DNA of 64,000 nt from Tillandsia leiboldiana (GCA_029204045.2 CM055081.1:7641068-7705067), one strand, 5' to 3'; numbered from the stretch's first letter, positions 36,097 through 47,427 are shown. A program made the numbers and translations. The notes: generated from the sequence alone by a model not told the origin.

Positions 36097-36099
36097 GAC

Positions 36100-36496
36100 T
36101 AATCACCCCAACTACCTAAATTAACCCTTCTTTCGATTATTAACTACCCAAATTAGCCCTTTCCAGAAACTTCCGTCCAACGCATCCTCACCGCCCGATC
36201 ACCATCTCTGCTGCAGGTGTACGGCTACGATTAGCATCGCGGTGACCAGGTACAAGTCATTAGGGCCCGTTCCGGTAATTTCGCTCAAAAATGGGGAGCA
36301 CCCATTACCCGACCCCGCTCTATTTATACGATTAGCATCGCGGTGGGAACATCCACAGAGTTTATCTAAATTTCAATTGAGAAGCTTCGTACTCAGTAAA
36401 GCTCTCTCTCTCTCTCTCTCTGTTACTCTCTCTCTCTCTCCTGTTACCCTCGCTCTCGATCTCTTTCGTTCTCGTTCTACATTGTGATCGTCGATA
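36100..36496 (+). promoter_or_regulatory. Upstream region and 5' leader of the truncated galactinol synthase gene
   Basis: A TATA-like CTATTTATAC lies near 36319. CT-rich leader sequence (36400-36445) follows. The word ACGATTAGCATCGCGGTG occurs twice (near 36228 and 36328), showing a local duplication. Confidence 0.5.
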
Positions 36497-36619
36497 ATGG
36501 CGCCGGGGATCGTTGGAAAAGCTGCCGCGGCGAAGGCGAAGGCGAAGGCGAAGTCGAAGGCGAAGTCGAAGAGCGCGTACGTGACGTTCCTCGCCGGGAC
36601 ATATAACATTACTTTATTA
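36497..36619 (+). pseudogene. Galactinol synthase, truncated to the N-terminus
   Basis: The frame starts MAPGIVGKAAAAK, has an AKAKAKSKAKSK repeat and then SAYVTFLAG. The last motif matches the start of the glycosyltransferase domain of plant galactinol synthases, which make galactinol for raffinose synthesis. After GCCGGGA (near 36602) the match ends and the frame closes at 36619. The intact family protein is over 300 residues, so this is a dead 5' stub of about 40 codons. The call rests on one short motif plus the MAPG start and the promoter-like upstream context. Confidence 0.7.
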
Positions 36620-36948
36620 TAGTGAACTTAAAATATTTAGATAAACAGATCCCTCTCACAGTGCCAACTATATGCCCCCTTACTTTCTTAAGATTGAAAC
36701 CCCAATAACTTATTTAATTATATTGAAGATAAAAAATTTAATTATACTTAATGATGTAACTAGAAACATATCCAGACTTTTTTTTTTTTTTTCTTTTTTT
36801 TTTCCTTTTTTTTTTTCCGGAAGGAACACCGAAAGCCTAGTGGGGCCCATCATCCACGTAGAGAATTGTTCTTCAAGAATGTCGGGCCACTAAACACGAT
36901 TGCCATTATCACTAGGACTCATTTTATCTATCTATCTCTATATCTCTT

Positions 36949-37028
<80 letters not shown>

Positions 37029-37047
37029 TTGAGTTTTTATGGTTGTA
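36620..37047. other. Intergenic DNA with pyrimidine tracts and (CT)n(TA)n
   Basis: It holds a T-rich tract at 36778-36817, the shared word CAAGAATGTCGGGCCA (near 36872) and a (CT)n run leading into (TA)n at 36973-37025. No gene is seen. Confidence 0.7.
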
Positions 37048-37543
37048 CGAAACCGTCGACCACTTTTTTTTTTTCTGTACCTTTGCAACCTCACTGCTGG
37101 AGGCCCTACTACCTAGCAGAGCGGAAATTCGTACGTGCCCGTCCGCTTCCCAGCTCTGGGAGGTCAACTCTCAAAGGACGGGAACCTGGGGCGTAAGGGC
37201 CCTCACAATCATTGCGATCACCTGGTGGTCGGTGTGGCTAGAGCGGAACAGAAGGGTTTTCGATAATAAAAGCCGCAATCCCGGTGCTGTCGTCGCAAAA
37301 GTCAGGATCAACCGTTCGCAGTGGCACAGATACTGTACTTAGGCGCGGTTGGCTTTGGCTTCGCCTTGCATGTTTTTCCTCCCCTTTGTTTTCTTTTTTC
37401 GTTTCCCTGTTTTCGCTCTTTTTTTTCCAACCTCTTTTCCCCGGGGTTCGAGGCCTAACGGTCCCAGTCCTGTAGTTGAGTTCACCCCCCCTATGAATGA
37501 AGCGGCAGCATACTGCTTTTTCTAAAAAAAAAAAAAAAAAAAA
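37048..37543 (+). mobile_element. 5'-truncated LINE with poly-A tail
   Basis: The 3' end of an L1-type ORF2 is visible: ETVDHFFFFCTFATSLLEA, then ITWWSVWLERNRRVFDNKS, the zf-RVT-like C-terminus, stopping at 37340. A 3' UTR and poly-A run (37524-37543) follow. Target duplications TTTATGGTTGTA (37036-37047) and TTTATGTTTGTA (37544-37555) flank it, with one mismatch. The paralogous site near 24395-24407 lacks the insertion. Confidence 0.88.
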
Positions 37544-37699
37544 TTTATGTTTGTAAAAATAATAAATTATTTGTGTTTGTAAATTTTTTATTCTTAAATG
37601 TATAAATGTATGATTATAATGATGATGAATTTTTTGAATTTAGGTGAAATAATATAATCTAAGAAATAAAATTATAAATATATTTATAATCTGGTGATG

Positions 37700-38040
37700 A
37701 TGCCGATTTCCATCCACAGAATGAAGAAAGAAAATTAGACACGCTAAATGTTGGAAAAGGAATTATCTTATCAAATTATTTGGAGGTATATAATGTAATA
37801 TAATTTATGAGAATTTTACAGTTTTAAATGAATTCAATTATCTTATCAAATTATTTGGAGATATAAAATGTAATATAATTTACGAGAATCTCACAGTTTA
37901 AAATGAATTACTTTTTTTTTTGTCTGCGTATCTTCTTCTTGGTCTAAATATGCGGCCACACTGAGAGAGGAGAAATAGGTTCCAACAAGAAAAAAAAGAA
38001 AAAAAAAAAAACCCTCAACCACACCTTTTTCCCTCCAAAT

Positions 38041-38117
<77 letters not shown>
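37700..38117. repeat. Promoter-like repeat unit plus (TA)n, related to 35-36 kb
   Basis: It contains TACGAGAATCTCACAGTTTA, AAATATGCGGCCACACTGAG, ACCCTCAACCACACC, CCTCCAAATTAG and a TA array at 38047-38117. The GGCCACACTGAGAGAG word is closest to the region upstream of copy E. Confidence 0.75.
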
Positions 38118-38120
<3 letters not shown>

Positions 38121-38345
38121 TGGCTATTATATTTGTATAAATTCTAAATAAATGATGCTTATAAATTTTTTACCGTTAGGTCTATTTATTTGTCTAATTT
38201 CATCTTTTAAATTATTTTATTTCACTAATCACTCACTTAATCTAGAAAGTCCACAATTATTCTAATCATACATCTTTTTATGCAATAGTTAAAAATCTAT
38301 AAAAACTAATGACTTTATATTTTTAAAAATATAAAAATTTTATTT
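38118..38345 (-). mobile_element. Micron-like element between (TA)n arrays
   Basis: A non-coding segment carries, inverted, the family words for ATGTGTGGTTAGAATGAT and TTAGTGGATAGTTGGTGAAA. It has TA repeats on both sides (38047-38117 and 38346-38366). Confidence 0.45.
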
Positions 38346-38395
<50 letters not shown>

Positions 38396-38398
38396 CTG

Positions 38399-38615
38399 GA
38401 ATACTATTAATAGTATAAGTTATTGGTGCTATTAAGTTTTTAACCCTTAGATTAAAAGATGTGTGATTGAGATGATAGTGGGCCCCTTAGATTTAATAGG
38501 TGGTTGAAGAAATAGTAAAATCTAACGGATGAAAATGATCAAAGGAGTTGATCTCATGGTAGAAAATTTGATAGCACCAATAATTTGGTACTATTAATAA
38601 TATAGTAGCAGGACT
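38399..38615 (+). mobile_element. MITE with terminal inverted repeats between microsatellites
   Basis: The left end ATACTATTAATAGTATAAG..TTATTGGTGCTAT matches the inverted right end TAGCACCAATAATTTGGTAC..ATTAATA. The interior has GATTGAGATGATAGTGGGCC and GTTGAAGAAATAGTAAAAT. It is bordered by (TA)n(GA)n on the left (38346-38394) and (CT)n(TA)n on the right (38614-38690). Confidence 0.65.
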
Positions 38616-38623
38616 CTCTCTCT

Positions 38624-38690
<67 letters not shown>

Positions 38691-38692
<2 letters not shown>

Positions 38693-38910
38693 AGCTTATA
38701 TATTTTAAAAAACATAAAACAATTCATACTTGTGAACTTTTTACCATTGAATTTGTATTGGGATTAGTGCTTTTGTAAAGTCAACTAAAGAAAACGAAAG
38801 ATAAAATAGAAAACACAAATTCTAATACAAATTTAATTATAAAAAATTTATAAATATAGATTATCTTATACTTTTAAAAACATATAAGTTCTACTCTTTC
38901 TCTCTCTATA
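38691..38910. mobile_element. MITE-like palindromic element next to (TA)n
   Basis: The left part TTTTAAAAAACATAAAACAATTC and the right part ATACTTTTAAAAACATATAAG are inverted copies. The inner arms carry GAATTTGTATTG and AATACAAATTTAAT. TA or CT/TA repeats flank it. Confidence 0.55.
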
Positions 38911-38944
38911 TATATAGAGAGAGAGGGGGTATATATAAGTATGC

Positions 38945-39125
38945 ATTTTTTTAGAAGTGTATATCTTACACCCCATCTTATCCTGTGGTGGGGTAAATTT
39001 CACTCGTCAGGATATCTTACACTCCACTCCATCCTGGGGTGGGGTGAATTTCACTCGTCAGGAATAATATTTATTTCAGGATGAAGTGGGGTGTAGGATG
39101 TACATCCCTAAAAAAGTGTACACCT
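38945..39125. mobile_element. GTACAC-type palindromic MITE
   Basis: It carries GTGTAxxATxTTACACCCCAT-type and GGGGTGTAGGATGTACATCC words and ends AAGTGTACACCTAACAT. This is the family defined by the copy at 46301-46457. An internal duplication of GGGGTGAATTTCACTCGTCAG is present. Confidence 0.5.
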
Positions 39126-39133
39126 AACATCGC

Positions 39134-39565
<432 letters not shown>

Positions 39566-39568
<3 letters not shown>

Positions 39569-40060
39569 TTTTTCTAATTTTAAAAGTATCGAGTCATTGA
39601 TATTTATAGATTAGATTTTTAGCTCTTAGTTGAAAAGATATGTGGCTAAAATAAGAGTGGACCCCTTAGGTTGAACTACTATGCTGGTACAATTAAGCAT
39701 TACAATAAAATTAGATTATAGTGATATATTTTTGTGACACTTTTGTAGAGTGTCATATATATATTTTATCTATATTTAAAATTTGGTTAGAGGATATGCA
39801 GGTTACCCGCAATTTTTTTTTTCTATACTTTTCTAATATTAAATATAAAATACATAATTTTTAAAAGTATAACATAATTTATTTGAAATATTATAACAAA
39901 CAATAAATAATATAAAATCTTTAAATATAAAATTAATAAAAATTTTATAATTATAGAGTCAAATATTATAAAATAAACCATCAAATCTCAATCCATAATC
40001 TTGACTTTAGTAGTCAAGGGCATGTTTAGGATGCACAATAAAAAATTGTTATGAAATTTA
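39566..40060. other. AT-rich DNA with a further microsatellite-linked element fragment
   Basis: The first 150 bases repeat the words TTTTAGCTCTTAGTTGAAA and ATGTGTGGCTAAAATAAGAG of the Micron-like family. The remainder is AT-rich with no gene. Confidence 0.45.
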
Positions 40061-41494
40061 TAAACTGTAATTTTGGTCTAAATGAAATAAAAAATACTGT
40101 AATTCTAAAAAAATTTATAATTTAAAATTTTAAACTGTTTGAATGCATATAATAAAATTTCACAAATTTTTTTAATTTTTAATTTTTAAAAATAAAAAAA
40201 TTAAAACAAAATTTAACATAATTTTTTTTTAATTTAAAATTTTTAAAAATAAAACAATATTTCCGATGTGAATAAAGACATGTGTTGGTGTTTACTCCAA
40301 CACATCGACAGAGAGTCGATGTGCTGCAAATGTGTTGCAATTAAAACATCGAGAATATATATATATAATAGTATCAAGTTATTAGTAATATTAAGTTTTA
40401 AGAAATGCTATTTGTACATATAATTATGGGTGTATATTTTACACCTCCATTTATCTAAGGGTGGGGGTTTTTCTATACATTATATTAAATGATGGATGAA
40501 ATTTATCATATTTTTGGATGGGTGGGGTGTAAGATATACACCCCTTTTGTAGTGTATATTTTGTTTTTTTCTTAAGATTTTAATTTTAAAATTAAAAAAA
40601 TATTTTGTTGAGATAATGATGGACTTTTTGGATTTAATAGATAGTTAAAAAAATAATAAAATTTAATAGATAAAAATAATTAAAAGAATTGATCTAAGAG
40701 TAGAAAACTTGATAGTAGAAAAGGTAGAAAAGATGTGAAAATTAATATGGTTGGTCCCTACGTTCACAGTGTGCTTTAAGTAGTTGCTAGTGATCTTTAT
40801 AAGGTTTCAGTTTCACTAACCTTATTACATCAATTAGTGTAGGTAAGCCATTGGCCGGTGGTTGACTTGTGGGACGACGACATGTGGCGGTCATTGGCTG
40901 ATGTGGGGCCATTGGCTTCTTGGTCAACCAGGCAACCACGAATAAACACGTTGACCAAGCAGCCAATGACGTCACACAGTCAATTCTTTTGCGGTGACAC
41001 ATCAGCCAAGCAGGCAATGGCTGATGTGGTTGCTTGGGCAAGTTTGGTTGAAGAATAAAATTTAAAATAATATTTTATTTTAATTTTATTTTTCAAATAC
41101 GTTTATTTTGGATAAAAATAATAATTTTTATCTTTATGAAGCAAACTGCTATAAGATAAAAAATAATAATTCAACCTTTTTTTCTGAAACAAATTTATTT
41201 TATTTATAAACTGTGATTTTGGTTTAAATAAAATAGAAAATACTGTAATTCTAAAAAATTTTATGATTTAAAATTTTAAAATGCATATAATAAAATTTCA
41301 TAATTTTTTTTTTCACTTTTCAATTTTTAAAAATAAAAAAATTTAACACAAAATTTAGCACAATTTTTTTTCAATTTAAAATTTTTAAAAATAAAACAAT
41401 ATTACCGATGTGAATAAAGACATGTGTTGGTGTTGACTGCAACATATCGACAGAGAGTCGATGTGCTGCAAATGTTTTGCTATTAAAACATCGA

Positions 41495-41500
<6 letters not shown>
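40060..41500. repeat. Direct repeat pair (40060-40365 and 41205-41500) around a GC-richer spacer
   Basis: Both copies contain AATACTGTAATTCTAAAAAA, GAATAAAGACATGTGTTGGT, ACAGAGAGTCGATGTGCTGC and ACATCGAGAATATATA. The first holds a 9-bp-arm inverted repeat, CACATCGAC/GTCGATGTG, at 40301-40323. Between them lie a GTACAC-type MITE (about 40404-40560) and a GC-richer block with repeated CAATGGCTGATGTGG words in both orientations (40845-41045). They may be the two ends of one transposon. Confidence 0.6.
40404..40560. mobile_element. GTACAC-type palindromic MITE
   Basis: The left end AAATGCTATTTGTACATA and the inner words GGGTGTATATTTTACACC and GGGGTGTAAGATATACACCCC agree with the family of 46301-46457. 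Confidence 0.5.
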
Positions 41501-41566
<66 letters not shown>

Positions 41567-41596
41567 TCGATGTTTTAATAGCAATACATTTGCAGC
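41465..41596. repeat. Large inverted repeat around (TA)n directly upstream of copy B
   Basis: Arms of about 35 bases plus the self-complementary TA core form a hairpin. The left arm is GCTGCAAATGTTTTGC, TATTAAAACATCGAGAAT. The right arm is its complement with one mismatch. The outer end lies about 74 bases before the start codon of copy B. Confidence 0.88.
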
Positions 41597-41669
41597 TATA
41601 TGCATATGCATATGCATATGGTCACACAAACACGTCTTCTCTCTCTTCGATTTCTTATACAATATATGC

Positions 41670-42692
41670 ATGGGTGCCTGCATCAGAAAGACCAAGAATT
41701 GGAATGTCATTGGAACGGCCGGCCTCTGTGCCCAACTTGAGATGGTGTTCCGAGCTGCCTGCCTGCTCGTACCCGGGCTTTCGCTGCCTTCCAACCCCCA
41801 GTACTCTGTCTCCGTCACCATCACCCCGGCCGTGGATCTCAATCCTGCCTATTCCAACTCCCCCTCAACCATCGCCCTCGTGCTCTTCTATTTCAGGTAC
41901 AACGTCTACGCCCCTCTATTCTATCTTGCACTCGTGAAGCATCGCGTCGTCTTTGACGACGACAACGACGGAAAGTCCATGATGATGGTGGCGCCGGAGC
42001 TCGCGAAGGAGAGCCCGCTATTTGGGGGCATGAGCGCCGCGAAACTCCTGGAGGAGATACACAAGTGGCGAGGGTGGCTGCTGGAGGGATTGACGGATAG
42101 GAAGAGCGAGCTGGAGGAGGAGCTGACATCTATTGAGAAATGGACGAGAGTTTGGAGCGAGGCCGACTTGGCGCTGTCCATACTGTTTGCGGTTATTAGC
42201 TCGGTGGCGCTGGTGGCCAATAAGGTGATGCCGGCCTCAATCACGGCGTTGCTGCTGGCCTCTTTCGCGGCGGGGAATCTGCTTGTCGCCGTCGCCATGA
42301 AGTCGGTTGGCTGGTGGTTCAGCATGACGGAAGACAAGCGCAAGAGCCAGTTGGAAAGCCAGATGGATGGGATCAAGGCGATGCGCGGAAAGCTGGTGCT
42401 GCCCGATCTGGACCAGATAAGATCGCCTCTCGAGAACTTGATGAAAGTGCGCGTCGCCTTACGCGCCATGGAGGTAAAACAATACACTCTGGCAACTGAC
42501 AATCAGGCTGATCAGGGCGGCATCAGTGCAGCGGCAGCCGCAGTGACGGCGGCGACTCATATCGAACGAGAGGTGGAGGAGAAAAAGAAGAAGGTCGAGA
42601 AGGCAATAAAGGATGTTGGCAAAATGGTGAATCGCATCGAACGCAAAGTGATGGAGAAGGCCGCCGACGTTGTGAACGTTATTAGCAAATGA
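41670..42692 (+). CDS. Copy B of the coiled-coil/two-helix gene family, intact
   Basis: This unrecognised single-exon gene encodes 340 residues. The start is MGACIRKTKN, the leader also seen in copy D, preceded by TTTCTTATACAA as in D and F. Domains in order: conserved block at residues 17-90 (AQLEMVFRA, NPAYSNSPSTIALVLFYFRYN, YAPLFYLALVK), an acidic patch at 95-100, an amphipathic helix at 121-165 (MSAAKLLEEIHKWRGWLLEG, SELEEELTSIEKW), two hydrophobic helices at about 167-184 and 188-211, and charged coiled-coil segments at 219-340 ending KAADVVNVISK. A membrane hairpin between coiled coils is inferred. It recalls UPF0496/At14a-like proteins in layout only. A 10-N gap lies 95 bases after the stop. 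Confidence 0.82.
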   Translation: MGACIRKTKNWNVIGTAGLCAQLEMVFRAACLLVPGLSLPSNPQYSVSVTITPAVDLNPAYSNSPSTIALVLFYFRYNVYAPLFYLALVKHRVVFDDDNDGKSMMMVAPELAKESPLFGGMSAAKLLEEIHKWRGWLLEGLTDRKSELEEELTSIEKWTRVWSEADLALSILFAVISSVALVANKVMPASITALLLASFAAGNLLVAVAMKSVGWWFSMTEDKRKSQLESQMDGIKAMRGKLVLPDLDQIRSPLENLMKVRVALRAMEVKQYTLATDNQADQGGISAAAAAVTAATHIEREVEEKKKKVEKAIKDVGKMVNRIERKVMEKAADVVNVISK

Positions 42693-42786
42693 GTTGTGAT
42701 TTTATGTTGTTCTTCATGATCTTAGTACAGTATAACCTTATGGTATTGTTGTTTCCGTTTGTTTGGTAGATGAATACGTGTTGTTT

Positions 42787-42796
42787 NNNNNNNNNN
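42787..42796. other. Assembly gap (10 Ns)
   Basis: Ten undetermined bases lie in the 3' flank of copy B. The true gap size is unknown, so distances across it are approximate. Confidence 0.99.
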
Positions 42797-44194
42797 TTAT
42801 GTGTCCCCAATTTGAAAAAAAAAAAATTATCTTTGTTTACATAGTGACACTTATAAGTGTCCCATTTATTAAAAAGAACTAATATTATATTTAAAATATA
42901 TAAGTGTTTAACATTAGTTAAGCTAATCACATTTATTTAAATCGATAAGACAAAAACCAATCAATAAAGTTTTAAAAATTCTCATTAAAATGATAAATTC
43001 GCAAGTAATGAGTACTAATCCGCAATATTAAATCTTTATATCGACAATGCTGCAATGGAATATGACCGTTGGACAAACAAAATTCTTAGAACAAAAAATA
43101 ATTGGTAAAACCAAGACATTATATTACATGCTAGCTTTTTAGAGACAGTAGACGGATGATTTGGAAGTCTAACAACAATACTGCAGCATAAAAAAACTAA
43201 AATAAATTTCCACATATGAACCGAGACAATGGTATCAATGTGTAATATATCATTTGCCAGCTTCGTGGTAAAATTCTGATGGTGCAAAACTTAGTAAATT
43301 GTCGAAGATAACTCATAGTTAGTTAATTCGCGAATTATTCGCGAATAATTGAGAATCCGAATTAAACGTGCCATTTCCGACGTTTTCCAAAAATTCGGAA
43401 TAATTCGTGAATTTTGAATCAAAAGTATTATTTGCGAATTATTCACGAATTACGAATTTTTGGTGAAAAATTCGTTTTTTTTTCAAAGTATAGTTAGTTA
43501 ATTCACGAATTATTCGCAAATTATTGAAAATCCGAATTAAAATTATTTATCGAGAATAATTTAAAATTATATATTTTTTTTATTCTAAATGAATATTTTA
43601 TTTATTTCTAAATAAATTGATTATTATTTTTAAAAATTATAATGGTTTATACTAATAGTATAAATTTTTAATTTTTTTTTTAATTTAATAGCCGAATTTT
43701 TGATCCCGAATTTTTAATTAGTGAACGTATTATTTCCGTATAAATCACGTATCCGAATAATTGATGAGCCCGTTTTTTTAGTCGAATTTTTCAACGAATT
43801 TTAAAATTATGATACGAATTTTATCCGTATTATATCCGTACTGAATTTTTGCCGAATCCGAATTAACTGACATAACTACCCCAAATGTCAGTGCACTACC
43901 GAATAACTGAGATAACTACCCCAAATGTCAGTGCACTATGATCTTTTCGAAGGCCCTTTATCATCTATCGAGAAAAAAAAAAACTTCATTGTCAAATTGT
44001 CAAAATGTAACTGCATCCAATAGGGAGGCACAACTTGTCTGTTGAGGAGAAAATTACAAGTGTAAATGCACGAGCGGTCCTCAACTTACAGCATAGCTTC
44101 AATTTGTCCTAATCTTTTATTTGTTACAACTTTATCATTTTCTTCGGAATCATCAATCAAATTGGACAGAAATATCTATAAGTCAGGATCTAAG
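42797..44194. other. Intergenic DNA between copies B and C, with a possible hAT-like element
   Basis: No gene is supported. The stretch at 43310-43885 is dense in AATTCGCGAATTATTCG-like words. It starts near TAGTTAGTTAATTCGCG and ends near CCGAATTAACTGACATAAC, which are roughly inverted. A 50-base repeat with ACCCCAAATGTCAGTGCACTA follows twice (about 43878 and 43917). Confidence 0.4.
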
Positions 44195-44367
44195 AGCCAT
44201 GATGATGGTGGCGCCCGAGCTCGCGAAGGAGAGCCCGCTATTTGGGGGCATGAGCGCCGCGAAACTCCTGGAGGAGATACACAACTGGCGAAAGTGCTGC
44301 TGGAGGGATTGAGGAAGTGGAAGCGAGCTGGGGGAGGAGCTGACTGAGAAATGGAGGAGAGTTTTTT
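44195..44367 (+). pseudogene. Copy C: fragment of the coiled-coil/two-helix gene family
   Basis: The fragment matches copy B from about residue 104 to 162 (MMMVAPELAKESPLFGG, MSAAKLLEEIH, then KW..R). It has small deletions that break the frame after EEIHNWRK, near 44290. Nothing before or after matches the family, so both ends are lost. It is followed immediately by a GTACAC-type MITE. Confidence 0.88.
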
Positions 44368-44375
44368 TTATGAAA

Positions 44376-44538
44376 AATGGTGAGTGTACACACCAAATGG
44401 GGTGTACATCTATATCCCATCCATTCAAGAGTGTGGTGAATTTTATCGGTCACTTCGAAGTGATCGGTGGATAAATCTTCACTCTTGGATGAGATGGGGT
44501 TTATAATGTACATCCTGAAAGGGATGTACATGTAGCAT
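44376..44538. mobile_element. GTACAC-type palindromic MITE
   Basis: Left AAATGGTGAGTGTACACACC and right GGATGTACATGTAGCATT are inverted relatives. The centre has an almost perfect stem (GGTCACTTCGAAGTGATC). Confidence 0.75.
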
Positions 44539-45593
44539 TCCTCTTTTTTATTAAGAGCAAATTCTTTTATAAACTTTTCTCTCAAAAAAAATTCCTTTAT
44601 AAACTACAATTATTATTTATTTATTTATTTTTTTATTAACAGCAACAAACTAAATCATTTAACAGAAATTAATAATTAACACCTTTTTCTTATCTATTTT
44701 TTTTTCTAACTGACCGTTTTTCTTTTTTTTGTCTTAATTTTATTTTATTTACTACTTTCGTAGTCATTGATGAGATATCCTTTTCACAGTATCATTGGTA
44801 GAACTACAAAGAAATTTTTTAAAAAAATACTAATATTTTGTCCAAAAAAAAAATTATAATTTTAAAACTGATTTTTAAAACAAAATATAAGCATCATATA
44901 GATAATTTATATTTTATTATTAATATTAATTATATATAAAATTAAGCTATTGTAATAAGATATAGCAGATTGATCAATTCTATGTTAATTACAGCAACCT
45001 ACGAAAATGAATATTTTGAAGTTTCTAAGAGTCTAAAGCTTACTGTTTAAACAAGTTTAAGTTCATGAATTTTATTAGCTCGTCAATCAGATGAGAAATT
45101 AGCTAGCAACAAATATATCAAACATTAATCGCTTCTATTCCTTCTCAAAAAGTTAACAAACTTAGCATAAACCAATTCTATCAGAATTGTGTTCAAAACT
45201 TAATTCGGTGTCCAAATATCTTTTCGTTTATTATCTTATGAAAAAAAAAACATTCTCTAAGCAGAGAAAAATATTATTTCACTTATAAAATTATTATTTT
45301 TTTAATTTTTTTTTATGAATCCGAATGCTCTACAATTTTGTTAAAAAAAATTACAAGTACATTTTTTTTTCCCAAATAATTTATTCCATTTATTTTCATG
45401 TAACACCATCTATTTTTCAAAAACTTAAAAGATAATGAAATAATTAAGAAGAACTAAAAAAAATAAATCCTAATTGATGAGAAACATTAAAATATTATAA
45501 AATTAAAGCAGCAGTAAAAGAAAAAAAATTATATATTTATATATATCAACTTTAGAAATACAACTGAAATATATAATTATAAGTGTTGAAATT

Positions 45594-45976
45594 AGAGAGC
45601 AGCGGAAACTTACAAACTGGATAGCCAACGTATTCAGGAACCAAAGCCGGATCGGGTAGCTTATTTTACTAGCCTTCTTGGATCGTCCTTATCTTGGTAA
45701 TTCTTGACTCTCCACGAATCTCCTGGTTGCACACATCGACCCCGGGAACGAAAGTGGAAACCCAGAGAAAAAACCCCAAAGAACCCAGAGAGAACACAGA
45801 AGGTGGAAACCAATAAGAAACATATCTTATCTTTAACAATAAGGATAATTCTATCCTTATCCTTAACATATAAGGATAAAATCCGATCTTATTCTTAATA
45901 CGATAAATTCTAATTCAAATCTCATAGGATTGAGTCAAAAATAGAACCGACCAATATGGACACCCACATGACAACA
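45594..45976 (-). mobile_element. Solo copia LTR
   Basis: A 383-base relative of the copia LTR at 26.5 and 33.5 kb, in reverse orientation. It begins TGTTGAAATT and ends CATGACAACA. Perfect target duplications ATAAG flank it (45589-45593 and 45977-45981). Shared words include CCAACGTATTCAGGAACC and TTGGATCGTCCTTATCTTG. No internal region remains, as expected after recombination between two LTRs. Confidence 0.9.
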
Positions 45977-46300
45977 ATAAGCATTTTTTTTTGCGCGTAA
46001 AACTTCTTCTCTAATAAACGTTTCTAGACTTTTTAGAAAAATACTTTTTCAATATGTAAATAAAAAAAATATATCTTTGCCAATATATAGAAACAAAAAT
46101 GACTCAAAGCTCAAAAAAAAAAAGAAACCTTCATCTTCCATAGAAGTCTAAACATCCTACATTTTCTTAAAAAATATTACAAGTACAATTTTTCTCCCAA
46201 ATGATTTATCCCATTTTTATTTCATGTAACACCATCTATTTTCAAAAACTTGAAATAATGAGGGTGAAATAATTAAGAACAACTAAAAAAAAAAGAAAAA

Positions 46301-46457
46301 TGCTAGATGTACACCCCAAATAGGGTGTACACTTACACCCATTCCATTCTAGGGGGGGTGAATTCCACTGGTCACATGATGTGACGAGTGGATAAATACC
46401 CACCCCAAGATGGGATGGGTGTAGGATGTACACCCCATTTGGGGTGTACACCTAGCA
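46301..46457. mobile_element. GTACAC-type palindromic MITE (reference copy)
   Basis: Terminal inverted repeats of about 34 bases begin TGCTAGATGTACACCCCAAA and TGCTAGGTGTACACCCCAAA (right end on the other strand). The centre contains GGTCACATGATGTGACGAGT. It lies within a repeat unit whose other copy (near 45460) lacks it. Confidence 0.85.
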
Positions 46458-47427
46458 CTTCTCAAAAAAAAAATTCTAATTGATGAGAAACATTAAAATA
46501 TTATAAAATAAAAACAACAGCAAAAGAAAAAAAATTATATATTTATATATACTAACTTTACAAAAATTCAATTGAAAATAATAATATAAACTGAAACTTA
46601 TGATTACGAGCATTTTTTTTTTTTTACGCATACAACTTCCTCACTAATAAATGTTTCTGAACGTTTTAGAGAAATACTTTTTCAACATTTAAATAAAAAA
46701 AATCTATTTTCCCATATATATAGAAAAGAAAAGGACTAAAAGCTAAAAAAATATAAATCCCTTCATCTACCCCTCCAAAGTGACTGTTGAGAATTTTGAA
46801 TATTTTTTTTTTATTATACAAATAAGTATCCCCTATTTTTATTTATTAAAAACAAAAATTACAAAAACTATATATTTTTTTAAGTTACTACTTTTTTTAT
46901 AAAATATTTTATAAAAAAAAATATTAAAAAACATAACTTTTCAGTTTTCCACCCATTTAATGCTAAAAAAAATTGAATTATTTGTTTTCCTTCGATATTT
47001 ATAAATAGGGCTTAGCTTAAATTATTAAAATTTATAAACGAAACTATATGAAATCGCTTACCATAAACTTGAAAAAATGCATCTTACACTTATCCAAATA
47101 ATTTCAATTAATTATAAAAAATCAAAATTATACATTAATGCATAAAACTTTCTCAATAAATAGACATTTTTTTACTATTTTTTTCAAAAAAATACTTTTC
47201 TCCACAAATACATAAAACAAATGTTAAAAAAAAATAATTTAATCCTAATTAATGAGAAACATTAAAATTTTATGAAATGAAAAGCAGCAACAAAAAAAAA
47301 AAAGAATTACATATTTATATATTACAACTTTTGTAAAAATTCAGTTGAGACCAACTAAAATGATAGAAAAATTACTGTCGATAGTGGGAATTGCAATGGT
47401 CAGAATATGTTTTGCTATTAAAAAAAT

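Noticed and set aside
36928..37196. Frames reading IYIYIY at many sites (36.9, 39.1, 41.5, 50.2, 61.3 kb)
   Set aside because: These are translations of (TA)n and (CT)n microsatellites, not genes.
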